Below are positions 51,092 through 60,323 of a stretch of 64,000 nucleotides of DNA, one piece after another; the stretch's first letter is position 1, and each line of letters begins with the position of its first letter. This DNA comes from Microcaldota archaeon. Lineage in GTDB: Archaea; Micrarchaeota; Micrarchaeia; Norongarragalinales; SBBD01. The stretch is from contig JACRGC010000014.1 of the NCBI GenBank assembly GCA_016212475.1, positions 1 through 64,000 of the forward strand, written 5' to 3'. The translations under genes and the position numbers were made by a program. The notes under the pieces are model-generated. The model saw nothing but the letters and a program-made list of their open reading frames with translations, did no database searches and was not told the origin of the DNA.

Positions 51092-54000
51092 ATGGATCTT
51101 GGGGAAGGCATCAGGAAAGCGCTTGCAAAAATCACCGGCGCAGCAATAGTTGATGAGGCCGCAATCAAGGCTCTTGTCAAGGAGCTTCAGCGCGTTCTTA
51201 TTTCAAACGATGTCAACGTGCAATTGGTTTTCGAACTAACCAAGCGGATTGAGGAAAAATCCCTAAAGGAAAAAAAATCGCAGTCCCTGAACCTTCGGGA
51301 GCACATAGTAAAGACCGTATATGATGAGCTAGTTGAAATAATCGGCGAAAAATACGAGCCCCAAACAAAAAAAATGAGGATTTTGGTGCTTGGTTTATTT
51401 GGAAGCGGCAAGTGCGTTACTGGCGAATCCAGAATTGCAATTTCGGACGGCAAAAACACGACTATCCGGGAAATCTACGATTCGGCAACCGAGCTCGAGG
51501 AGCAAACCGAGGGTGGATTTATAAAAAAGCTTAAAGAGCCAATAAAATTACCTGCAATGAACCAAAAAACCCTAAAAATAGAGGATTCCAATGCTTCTGT
51601 CCTTTGGAAGCTCAAGAAAACTGCGCCTCTCCACACGATTTATTTGGAAAACGGCAACAACCATAAAATAACAACTACCCCCGAGCATCCGTTTTTCGTT
51701 TTAAAAAATGGCTCGATTTTGCAATTACGATCAGACGAACTAAGGGTGGGGGATCGGGTAGCCGTTCCTAGCTCGATACCAACTTCCTATAATGAATTCG
51801 GCCTGAAAAAGGCGTTTTTCGAAAAAACAGATGAAAACCTCCTAATTTTTGATTTGGATTTGGCAAAAAAAGCAAAACAAGAGATAAAAAATAAAAAACA
51901 AACCCTGAAATCCTTGCTTTTAAATTCAAATGCAAAATCCAATTACGCCCATCTGTCGCACGCCTTAAAAAAAGGGGCTGTTCCAATGTGGCTTATCCGA
52001 GCCCTGTTTTCAGAAAATGCCTTAAATAATCGGGTCAAAGTCAAATTGCTAACTGCAAAAGATTTTATCGAGTTTCCACTAACGCCTTCAGAAGATTTTG
52101 CCGAATTCCTGGGCTATTTTATTGCTGATGGGTCCATGGGCAAATCCGGAATTCAAATTGTCAACGAAGAATCCGCCGTAGTTGAGCGGTCCAAACAATT
52201 ATTTCGGGGTCTATTTTCTATCAGCCCCAATGCCTTGAAAGACAAACGCTCAAAAAATTTATTTCGTGTAACCGGATCTTCAGTTACCCTGACTTCGATA
52301 TTTAATTCCATTTTTAGTTTTCCACTAGGCAAAAAAAGTGCAATAGTAAGAATTCCTAGTTTAATCATGCAGGGAAAAGTTTCCGAAAAATCAGTTTTTC
52401 TAAGGGCCTATTTTGATTGTGATGGAAGTGCCTCCTTAGGTGCGCGAGAAATAGAATTTGTAACCGCCAGCGAAAAGCTTTCTGGCGACTTAAGGATACT
52501 GTTATTGCACCTCGACCTGTTTCCCTCATTATCGAAGAAAATAGTGAACAAAACACCCTATTACCGAATAATGTTGCGTTCAAATAGTGTCAATACTTTT
52601 GCAAACACTATTTTTTCCATTGTGCCTAAAAAACAAAAAAGGCTATTGGAATCAATTCAAATTGCAAAAACACAGGGATTAGGACAACACGAAAACATCC
52701 AAGTGGGCCGAATGCTCCAAAAAGTGCGTGAAAAATATGGCGCATCCGTTGGGGAAGTGCAAAATTATGTCTCTTCTTATGGCACTTACGAATCGGAAGG
52801 GGAAATCTCAAAAAATTCATTGAAAAAGTTCATTGAATCATTGCCGAAAATAAAAAATAACTGGGTCGAATTCCTAAAAAAGGTGCGTGGGGAAGAAACC
52901 TATGCGCACTTGGACGCCGAATACAAGAACCGGGGCTGGCTAAATGCGACCATTTCCCGCCTGTTCCGAAAAGGGTTTGTTGCTTTGGGCGTGAATTCCC
53001 CCCTTAAAATTACTTTAACCCCGAAAGGCCATCAAAAAGTCCTTGAATCGCAAACGACTTCGATTGATTACGAGGAAACGCTGAAAATGCTTTGTTCCTC
53101 CAACCTTAACTGGCTAAAAGTAAAAAGAATCACTTCGGATGCGTCGGGAGAGTGGGTTTACGATCTAACTGTTGAAAAGCACCACAATTTCATTGCAAAC
53201 GAGATGATTGTGCACAATACGACTTCCATTGCAAAACTAGCCAAATTCTACCAATCAAAGGGCCTAAAGGTTTGCGTGATTGCCGGGGATGTGCACCGTC
53301 CAGCGGCCCTTGAGCAGCTTCAGCAGCTTTCAACGCAAGTCCATTGCGGATTTTTTGGCGAAAAAGGAAAAACCGCCTCCCAACTTGCAAAAGATTCCCT
53401 AAAACTCGAATCCCAATACGATGTTTTGATTTTTGATTCCGCAGGAAGGTCGGCATTCGACAAAGAGCTTGAAAAAGAGCTAAAGGAAATAAACTCGATT
53501 TTTGCCCCTGACGAAAAATTCCTTGTTGTTTCGGCCGATCTTGGGCAGGTTGCCGGCAAGCAGGCCCAGCAATTCTCAGAAGCCGTTGGAATAACCGGAG
53601 TAATTGTAACCAAAATGGACGGATCTGGAAAAGGCGGCGGCGCCCTTTCCGCGGTCAAGGCCTCGAAAAGCAAAGTCGCCTTCATTACGCTTGGCGAAAA
53701 GCCCGACGCCCTTGAAGTTTTTGATGCCAAAAAATTTGTTGCAAGGCTTGTTGGCTTTGCCGACCTTCCGGCTCTTTTGGAAAAAGTGCAGGAGCTTTCG
53801 GATGAGGAGGCAATGAAAAAAGTCCTCGAGGAAGGAAAGCTCGACTACGAAACCTTCCTTGCGCAGCTACGGTCTATGCGCAAAATGGGCCCGCTCAAGC
53901 AGATAATGCAAATGCTTGGGATGTATGATGTCCCAGAAGAAATGCTTGGTCAATCCGAAAAAAAGCTCAAGCTTTTTGAAGCCGCGGTCCTATCCATGAC

Positions 54001-54205
54001 CAAAAAAGAGAGATTGGAGCCGGATTTGATGAAAAACAAATCCCGACAGGACAGGGTTGCAAAAGGCTCTGGGCTAAAACCAGAAGATGTGCGCGAGCTT
54101 GTAACTAATTTTGAAAAAATGCACAAGATGATGAAGGGCATGAAGGGAAACCGCGGGCTCATGAAGCGCTTTTCAAACATGCTCCCGCCCGGGTTAAAAT
54201 TGTAA
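51092..54205 (+). CDS. srp54: signal recognition particle GTPase SRP54, interrupted by an intein
   Basis: The 1037-residue precursor should splice to about 435 residues, the normal SRP54 length. The N domain (about 1-95) is helical. The G domain starts RILVLGLFGSGK and, after the intein, resumes with TTSIAKLAKFYQSKG. Later come AGDVHRPAALEQLQQL, DVLIFDSAGR and VTKMDGSGKGGGALS. The Met-rich M domain (GPLKQIMQMLGMYD through KMMKGMKG) binds signal peptides and 7S RNA. It targets nascent membrane and secreted proteins. The GGTAGAT upstream may serve as ribosome binding site. No 7S RNA was found nearby. Confidence 0.97.
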   Translation: MDLGEGIRKALAKITGAAIVDEAAIKALVKELQRVLISNDVNVQLVFELTKRIEEKSLKEKKSQSLNLREHIVKTVYDELVEIIGEKYEPQTKKMRILVLGLFGSGKCVTGESRIAISDGKNTTIREIYDSATELEEQTEGGFIKKLKEPIKLPAMNQKTLKIEDSNASVLWKLKKTAPLHTIYLENGNNHKITTTPEHPFFVLKNGSILQLRSDELRVGDRVAVPSSIPTSYNEFGLKKAFFEKTDENLLIFDLDLAKKAKQEIKNKKQTLKSLLLNSNAKSNYAHLSHALKKGAVPMWLIRALFSENALNNRVKVKLLTAKDFIEFPLTPSEDFAEFLGYFIADGSMGKSGIQIVNEESAVVERSKQLFRGLFSISPNALKDKRSKNLFRVTGSSVTLTSIFNSIFSFPLGKKSAIVRIPSLIMQGKVSEKSVFLRAYFDCDGSASLGAREIEFVTASEKLSGDLRILLLHLDLFPSLSKKIVNKTPYYRIMLRSNSVNTFANTIFSIVPKKQKRLLESIQIAKTQGLGQHENIQVGRMLQKVREKYGASVGEVQNYVSSYGTYESEGEISKNSLKKFIESLPKIKNNWVEFLKKVRGEETYAHLDAEYKNRGWLNATISRLFRKGFVALGVNSPLKITLTPKGHQKVLESQTTSIDYEETLKMLCSSNLNWLKVKRITSDASGEWVYDLTVEKHHNFIANEMIVHNTTSIAKLAKFYQSKGLKVCVIAGDVHRPAALEQLQQLSTQVHCGFFGEKGKTASQLAKDSLKLESQYDVLIFDSAGRSAFDKELEKELKEINSIFAPDEKFLVVSADLGQVAGKQAQQFSEAVGITGVIVTKMDGSGKGGGALSAVKASKSKVAFITLGEKPDALEVFDAKKFVARLVGFADLPALLEKVQELSDEEAMKKVLEEGKLDYETFLAQLRSMRKMGPLKQIMQMLGMYDVPEEMLGQSEKKLKLFEAAVLSMTKKERLEPDLMKNKSRQDRVAKGSGLKPEDVRELVTNFEKMHKMMKGMKGNRGLMKRFSNMLPPGLKL
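51413..53218 (+). mobile_element. 602-residue intein with LAGLIDADG homing endonuclease in SRP54
   Basis: The intein begins with Cys (CVTGESRIAI, block A), has the block B TTPEHPFFVL, and ends EKHHNFIANEMIVHN (blocks F and G) with His-Asn before the +1 Thr of the host. It is inserted inside the P-loop between GSGK and TTS. Two LAGLIDADG-type motifs are present, LGYFIADGS at about residue 231 and RAYFDCDGS at about 329 of the intein. A further roughly 200-residue part before block F includes a possible winged-helix segment. All splicing residues seem intact. Confidence 0.96.
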
Positions 54206-54269
54206 ATTAATTCTTAGCTGCAAATTCCCATTATTTAAAACAATTTTTCCAAATCGTTTTTCCTTTCCC

Positions 54270-54452
54270 CTACAAATTCACAAGGTAAATCCCAAGCAGA
54301 AGCGCGCCAATCAAAAGCCAAACACTATCGTGCTTGATTTGTGTTTTTGCCAGCATATACGCAATAATTGCAGCTGCCAGTGCCCCGATCCCATCCATAA
54401 ATACCAACACAATTCTGACAAATAAGGAATTTATATCAATAGTTTTTGGCAT
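54270..54452 (-). CDS. small two-helix membrane protein, 60 residues
   Basis: The 60-residue peptide has hydrophobic helices at about 10-33 and 43-58 separated by KTQIKHDSV. It lies between SRP54 and leuS on the opposite strand. No ribosome binding site is clear. Family unknown. Confidence 0.55.
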   Translation of the reverse strand: MPKTIDINSLFVRIVLVFMDGIGALAAAIIAYMLAKTQIKHDSVWLLIGALLLGIYLVNL

Positions 54453-54562
54453 AATCTAAATGCATGGGCCGCAGTACGCAACTTTTTCCCCTCCCAATCC
54501 AACCAATCCCTGATTCTAAAACGCTTTTAACCCTTAAGCTGCATTAATTTGAAGAAAGCATT

Positions 54563-57469
54563 ATGCCAATAGATTTCAAATCATTAGATGCCAAATGGCA
54601 AAAAATCTGGAAAGATTCCAAATCCTTCGAACCGCCAGTAGACGAAGCTAGGAAAAAATTCCTGATAACCTTTCCCTACCCGTATTTGAACGGCCCAATG
54701 CACGTTGGCCACAGCTACAGTTTTTTCAGGGCGGATGCATATGCTAGGTTCAAGAGAATGCAAGGCTTCAATGTGCTTTTCCCCCAAGGCTTCCATGCAA
54801 CCGGAGAGCCAATCATGGGAACCGTTGAGAGGCTTCGCAACAACGATCAAACCCAAATTGAAATTTTCAAAAACGCCGGCGCAACAGACCTTGATTTGGA
54901 AAATTTCAAAAAAGGGCCGGAATATGTTGCTAATTTTTGGAAATTGCGGTGGACGCACGATTTGCAAACCTCCGGCGCATCAATTGATTGGCGAAGATCT
55001 TTCATCACAACAGATCTGACCCCCCAATATTCCCGGTTCATCGAATGGCAATACGTTACCCTCAAAAAGAAAGGTTATGTTGTGCAAGGCACACACCCCG
55101 TTGTTTGGTGCCCCCACGACCTCTCTCCAACTGGCGATCACGATAGGTACGAAGGCGAAGGAGAATCCCCCGTCGAATATACTTTGATCAAATTCGAACT
55201 CCAAACCCAAAGCGGTGAAAAAATCATCTTCCCCTGCGCAACCCTTCGGCCAGAAACCGCGTACGGCGCAACAAACATTTGGCTAAACCCCAACGGCAAA
55301 TACGTTGCTGCAAAAATAGGCGATGAAAACTGGATCATTGGCGAATCCGCAATCCCAAAGCTAAAAGATCAGCTCCAAACAATTTCGGCAATCATTCCAA
55401 TAGATCCAAAAGCCTTCATCGGAAAATCCTGCTCCCTAAAAATCCTAAACCAAAAAATCCCAATCCTTCCTGCAAATTTTGTTTTGGACTCCCACGGATC
55501 GGGCGTTGTCATGTCTGTTCCTGCGCATGCGCCATACGATTACATGGCGCTTGCCGATCTGAAGAAAAATCCCGTCGAGCTAAAGCAATTCGGCCTGAGC
55601 CTAGCAGATATTTCTTCAACCGTTCCAATCCCCCTCATAACCTGCGAAGGATACGGCGCAATTCCCGCCAAGGAAGAAATCGACAGATTGCAAATCACTT
55701 CGCAAAAAGACAAAGAACTGCTTGAAAAGGCAACTTCCAATCTGTACAAGCAAGAGTTCCACAAAGGCATTTTGAATGAAAAATTCCAAAAATTCAAGGG
55801 CATGAAGGTTTCGGATTCAAAGCTTGCAATCATCTCCGAATTTTACTTGCAAAAAATAGCGCAGCCGTTTTGGGAAACCTCCGCTGATGTAATTTGCAGG
55901 TGCATGACAAAATGCCACGTGAAGATTTTGGAAAACCAGTGGTTCTTGAAATTCTCCGATAGGCGATGGAAGGATGCGGCCCTTGAAAACCTCAAATCCA
56001 TGAATATTTACCCTCAAGAAGCCCGGCTCCAAATGGAAAACACAATCGAATGGCTGCAAAACAAGGCGTGCGCAAGGAAAGGCGGGCTTGGGACAAAGCT
56101 TCCCTGGGACAAGGAATGGAAAGTCGAAACGCTTTCGGATTCGACAATTTACATGGCCTACTACACAATTTCCCGCCTAATAAATGAAAAGAAAATCCCC
56201 GCATCACAACTTACCAACGAGGCATTTGATTTCATCTTCCTTGCAACAGGCTCTGCTGTTGATATTTCAAAAACTTCAGGAATGGACTCGCCCCTATTGT
56301 TGGAACTAAGGCGTGAATTCGAATATTTCTACCCCGTAGATTTGCGAAATTCCGGAAAGGATCTTTTGCAAAACCATCTGTTGTTTTTTATCTTCCACCA
56401 CACTGCAATTTTTAGAAAAGAGCACCTTCCAAAAGGAATTTCCGTCAACGGCTATGTAACTGTTGAAGGCGAAAAAATGAGCAAGAGCAAAGGGAATTTC
56501 ATCCCAATCTACAAGCTTTTGTCGGAATACGGCGCGGACCTTGTAAGGATTAACATCATAGCTTCAGGCGAAAATCTCGACGATGCCGACTGGAAATACG
56601 AAACCCTAAAAACCTACATTCGAGCATTCGAATACCTGCAAGAAATCCAAATGCGGCTTGCTGCAAACGGTTTTTCAGGAAAAGAAAATTCAAGGAATGA
56701 GCGCTTATTTGAAAGCAGGCTCAATTTGGCAATTCTTAACGCAACAAAACACATGGAAAATCTGGAATTCAGATCTAGCGTTCATCAAATTGTTTTCGTT
56801 GCTATCGAAGCCCTAAGGAAATACGCCTCGGCTTCAGGAAAATCCGCAAATTTTGCAATCATCAAAGATTCCCTTGAAAAAATCATCCAAATGATCTGCC
56901 CCTTCTCGCCACATTTTGCAGAAGAGCTTTGGCAATCCCTAAACGGCAAAGGCATGTGCGGTTTTTCGGCCTTTCCTTCCGCCAATCAAGCCAAAATCGA
57001 CCAATCCTTGGAAGAAGAGGAGCAATATTTGGAAAACGTAAAAGCCGACGTACAAAAAATAATTTCAATAACGGGCTCGACACCAAAATCAATCCGGTTA
57101 TTCACAGCTGAAAAATGGAAGTCCTCCCTCCTTAAAATTTGCCTTGACTATGTTGCCAAAAACGGCAAAATGGACTTTTCGCCAATAATCAAGGAAGCAC
57201 TCTCCCTTGAAGAAATGAAGCCGAATGCAAAAGCAATCCCCTCCTTTTTACAATCCGTGAACAAAACCGTCAACTACTACAAAAATTCCGGAATCCCAAA
57301 ATTCGATGAAACCGCCCTTTTGGAAAGCAATTCCTCGTCCTTGGAAAAACTCTTCGCATGCAAATTTGAAATCATAAACGCGGATTTGGCCGCCGGATTT
57401 GATCCCGAAAACAAGGCGGTAAAGTCACTTCCGCTAAAGCCGGCTATTTTCATTGAAAAGCAAATCTAG
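54563..57469 (+). CDS. leuS: leucyl-tRNA synthetase, archaeal type
   Basis: The 968-residue class I synthetase charges tRNA-Leu. HVGH (47-50, HIGH equivalent) follows PYLNGPM. The CP1 editing domain lies at about 215-400 and contains TLRPETAYGATN. WDKEWKVETLSDSTIYMAYY follows near 515. KMSKSKGN is at 638-645. The anticodon-binding and C-terminal domains complete the chain. Length matches archaeal/eukaryotic LeuRS rather than bacterial. Confidence 0.97.
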   Translation: MPIDFKSLDAKWQKIWKDSKSFEPPVDEARKKFLITFPYPYLNGPMHVGHSYSFFRADAYARFKRMQGFNVLFPQGFHATGEPIMGTVERLRNNDQTQIEIFKNAGATDLDLENFKKGPEYVANFWKLRWTHDLQTSGASIDWRRSFITTDLTPQYSRFIEWQYVTLKKKGYVVQGTHPVVWCPHDLSPTGDHDRYEGEGESPVEYTLIKFELQTQSGEKIIFPCATLRPETAYGATNIWLNPNGKYVAAKIGDENWIIGESAIPKLKDQLQTISAIIPIDPKAFIGKSCSLKILNQKIPILPANFVLDSHGSGVVMSVPAHAPYDYMALADLKKNPVELKQFGLSLADISSTVPIPLITCEGYGAIPAKEEIDRLQITSQKDKELLEKATSNLYKQEFHKGILNEKFQKFKGMKVSDSKLAIISEFYLQKIAQPFWETSADVICRCMTKCHVKILENQWFLKFSDRRWKDAALENLKSMNIYPQEARLQMENTIEWLQNKACARKGGLGTKLPWDKEWKVETLSDSTIYMAYYTISRLINEKKIPASQLTNEAFDFIFLATGSAVDISKTSGMDSPLLLELRREFEYFYPVDLRNSGKDLLQNHLLFFIFHHTAIFRKEHLPKGISVNGYVTVEGEKMSKSKGNFIPIYKLLSEYGADLVRINIIASGENLDDADWKYETLKTYIRAFEYLQEIQMRLAANGFSGKENSRNERLFESRLNLAILNATKHMENLEFRSSVHQIVFVAIEALRKYASASGKSANFAIIKDSLEKIIQMICPFSPHFAEELWQSLNGKGMCGFSAFPSANQAKIDQSLEEEEQYLENVKADVQKIISITGSTPKSIRLFTAEKWKSSLLKICLDYVAKNGKMDFSPIIKEALSLEEMKPNAKAIPSFLQSVNKTVNYYKNSGIPKFDETALLESNSSSLEKLFACKFEIINADLAAGFDPENKAVKSLPLKPAIFIEKQI

Positions 57470-57753
57470 TTTTTTTTCTTCCCGGCCTCTTTAGTTTTCA
57501 ATTCTTTTACCGATGCCTGTGTTTTCCCAAAAGAAACCACTGCCCAATTGCTTCAATTACCCGCTATCTTTTTCAAACCACCCTCTTTATATGCTCAAAA
57601 ATCATATTTTCTGCTGGACAAAAACGGAAGGTTTGCGTTTGCGGATGGATTTCTATTTTGATTCCGCTTCTGTTTAATCCTCCGTTCCGTAATTCCGGTT
57701 ATATTTGAGCTGGAAAACCAATTACGGGTATTTTTTAAAGAGAAAAAAATTCC
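57470..57753 (+). other. 284-bp intergenic region between leuS and the glycogen cluster
   Basis: T-rich runs directly after the leuS stop (57470-57480) could end its transcript. A TATA-like ATTTTTTAAAGAG at about 57730-57742 is very near the ATG of the first glycogen gene, suggesting a short leader or leaderless start. No other feature seen. Confidence 0.5.
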
Positions 57754-59004
57754 ATGGCATTAAAAATTGCAATGCTTGGCTGGGAGTTCCCGCCCTTCAT
57801 TAGCGGAGGCCTTGGCGTCCACTGCTTTGAACTTACAAAAGCGCTTGGCCAGCGCGGAGTGCTGGTTGATTTCTACATGCCAAAAAGCCAAACAGTCCCC
57901 GAATCGCCCCACCCGAATGTGAAAATCATTCCTGTTGACTATTCTTCATTTGAAGGAGAAATAGACTTTCACGACATAGAATTTGGGCCCTACTACAAAT
58001 TCCTAAAAACCTCAAGATCCCAAACCGCTACTCCTGATTCGGATTTTGTTGAAACCGAATCCGAAAGCTACGGGCTCAACTTTTTTGAGGCAGTTGGCAG
58101 GTACAACTTCTTGGTTGCAAAGCTTGTTGAAATCATGCACAAAAAGCGCCACTACGATTTAGTGCATGCGCATGATTGGATAACCGCCAAAGCTGGAATT
58201 TCTGCTTCAAAAAAAATAGGCAAAAAGCTGATTTTCACGTTCCACTCGACGGAATTTGACCGAACTGCCAGCCTATCGCCATTTGATTGGATACTTGAAA
58301 TCGAATCGCAAGCGGCAAAAAACGCATCCCACATAATTGCCGTTAGCAACATGACTAGGATGCAGGTAAGTGAAAAATTCCAAGTCTCCCAAAATAAAAT
58401 TTCCGTAGTCTACAACGGAGTTGATCCATCAAAATTCAAATCCCAAGCAAAAAAAGAGCATTTTGGGATTACCGGGCCGGTTGTCTTGTTTCATGGGCGG
58501 CTTAGCATCCAAAAAGGGCCGGATTTTTTCCTAAAGGCTGCAAAACGCGTCCTTGAACTAAAGCCGGATGTCCGTTTCATAATTTCCGGAAAAGGCGATA
58601 TGCTCCCCCAACTGCTTTCAGAATCAATTTCCCTTGGCATTATGGATAAGGTCACATTCACCGGCTACATTTCAGATGATCACCTGCCCTACCTTTATTC
58701 TGTTGCAGACGTATACGTGCTTCCATCCGTTTCCGAGCCATTTGGCCTGACGGTTTTGGAAGCCATGGTAAATGGCGTCCCTGCAATTGTCAGCAAGAGC
58801 TGCGGGGTTTCCGAAATCATAAACCATTGCCTGCGTGTGGATTTTTGGGACGTTGATGAAATGGCAAGCAAAATCCTTGCAATCCTGAAATATACGGAGC
58901 TAAAAGAGATGCTTTCAGATGGCGCAAGGGCCGAAGCTTCCCATTTCAGCTGGAGCAAAACCGCAAACGAAACGCTTTTGGTCTACAATAAAAACATGAG
59001 TTGA
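57754..59004 (+). CDS. glycogen synthase-like glycosyltransferase (GT4/GT5 fold)
   Basis: The 416-residue protein starts KIAMLGWEFPPFISGGLGVHC, with the GGLG loop that binds the nucleotide-sugar phosphate. The C-terminal GT-B domain has SVVYNGVDPSKF, FHGRLSIQKGPD, SGKGDMLPQL, and the nucleotide-sugar site SVSEPFGLTVLEAMVNG with the E-x7-E pattern. It is likely to extend alpha-1,4-glucan with NDP-glucose, consistent with its neighbours. It overlaps the GH57 open frame at its stop. Confidence 0.9.
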   Translation: MALKIAMLGWEFPPFISGGLGVHCFELTKALGQRGVLVDFYMPKSQTVPESPHPNVKIIPVDYSSFEGEIDFHDIEFGPYYKFLKTSRSQTATPDSDFVETESESYGLNFFEAVGRYNFLVAKLVEIMHKKRHYDLVHAHDWITAKAGISASKKIGKKLIFTFHSTEFDRTASLSPFDWILEIESQAAKNASHIIAVSNMTRMQVSEKFQVSQNKISVVYNGVDPSKFKSQAKKEHFGITGPVVLFHGRLSIQKGPDFFLKAAKRVLELKPDVRFIISGKGDMLPQLLSESISLGIMDKVTFTGYISDDHLPYLYSVADVYVLPSVSEPFGLTVLEAMVNGVPAIVSKSCGVSEIINHCLRVDFWDVDEMASKILAILKYTELKEMLSDGARAEASHFSWSKTANETLLVYNKNMS

Positions 59005-59009
59005 AAATT

Positions 59010-60323
59010 ATGCCAAGCATTTGCCTGTATTTCCACATCCACCAGCCAAGAAGGCTTAAGAAATACTCCTTATTCCATTTGAAGCAAAATGATTTGGAGG
59101 CCGAGTACATCAATGATTCCATGAACCGGCACTATTTCGAAAAAGCAGCTGAAAAATGCTACACTCCCGCGCTCAAACTCCTGCTTCGCCTTGTTTTGGA
59201 AAATTACGGCAAATTCAAATTCTCCCTAAGCATCACCGGAACTTTCCTTGAGCAGGCAAAAAAATCCAAATCCGGAAGGGAAATAATCGATACCCTAAAG
59301 CAGCTTTCGCAAACAAACTGCGTCGAATTCCTAGATGAGACCTACTACCACTCCCTCTCATCGCTTTACATCGACAAAACCGAATTCATCTCCCAAGTAA
59401 AAAAGCACACTTCTTTGATTCAGGAATTATTTGGCCAAACCCCAAAAGTTTTCCGGAACACCGAACTGATCTACAGCAATGAAATAGCAAGCGTTGTGGA
59501 ATCGATGGGTTACACGGGCATCCTAACCGAAGGAATCGAGCACGTTTTGGGCTGGAAATCCCCAAATTACGTCTATAAAAATCTGAACGGCAACCTAAAG
59601 GTCCTCCTTAGGAACTACAAGCTTTCAGACGATGTGGGCTATAGGTTTTCCGCAAAATGGTGGCCCGATTGGCCATTAACCGCGGACAAATATGCCTCAT
59701 GGCTTTCAAGCACGCAAGGAGACATAATCAATTTGTTCATGGATTTTGAAACATTCGGAGAGCACCACTGGAAGGGCACAGGAATATTTGATTTTCTTGC
59801 GCACTTCCCAAAAGAAGCGCTCAATTGCCAAAATCTTTCCTTCAAAACCGTTTCAGAAACCTTGCAAAATGAAGCAAAGGACCAAATCGATGTCCCCTAC
59901 AACCTTTCCTGGGCGGATATGGAGCGCGATGTTTCAGCATGGCTTGGCAACAAATTGCAGGCCGCATGCTTTTTCAAGCTCCAGCAAATAGGCGAAAAAA
60001 CCAGCCAGCTAAACAATGAAAATCTATCCCATGTTTTCAGGCTTCTCCAAACCTCCGATCATCTCTACTACATCTGCACAAAAAGCTGGGCGGATGGCGA
60101 TGTCCACAAGCACTTTTCCCCCTACAAGGAAAACACGCCTTACGATAATTTCATAAATTACATGAATATTTTGCGCGATTTTGAAATGCATCTTGATCAA
60201 AAGCTATTGGAAAAGGAAAAGGAGCAAAACACTATTTATTCATTCCAAAAAATGCTCAAAACAAAAAATATTTTTGAATCCGCAAGCTTTTCGGCACTTG
60301 CGGCATCGAGGCGATCCCCATGA
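59010..60323 (+). CDS. GH57 family alpha-amylase/glucanotransferase
   Basis: The 437-residue protein has the GH57 motifs: SICLYFHIHQPRR at the start, the nucleophile Glu in RNTELIYS (about 152), KWWPDWPL, and the acid Asp in LFMDFETFGEHHW (about 245). Closest in type to archaeal cytoplasmic alpha-amylases/4-alpha-glucanotransferases. No signal peptide is present, so it probably trims or transfers intracellular alpha-glucan. The ATG at 59010 gives the family start; a TTG at 59001 is possible. Its end overlaps the next gene by four bases. Confidence 0.92.
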   Translation: MPSICLYFHIHQPRRLKKYSLFHLKQNDLEAEYINDSMNRHYFEKAAEKCYTPALKLLLRLVLENYGKFKFSLSITGTFLEQAKKSKSGREIIDTLKQLSQTNCVEFLDETYYHSLSSLYIDKTEFISQVKKHTSLIQELFGQTPKVFRNTELIYSNEIASVVESMGYTGILTEGIEHVLGWKSPNYVYKNLNGNLKVLLRNYKLSDDVGYRFSAKWWPDWPLTADKYASWLSSTQGDIINLFMDFETFGEHHWKGTGIFDFLAHFPKEALNCQNLSFKTVSETLQNEAKDQIDVPYNLSWADMERDVSAWLGNKLQAACFFKLQQIGEKTSQLNNENLSHVFRLLQTSDHLYYICTKSWADGDVHKHFSPYKENTPYDNFINYMNILRDFEMHLDQKLLEKEKEQNTIYSFQKMLKTKNIFESASFSALAASRRSP

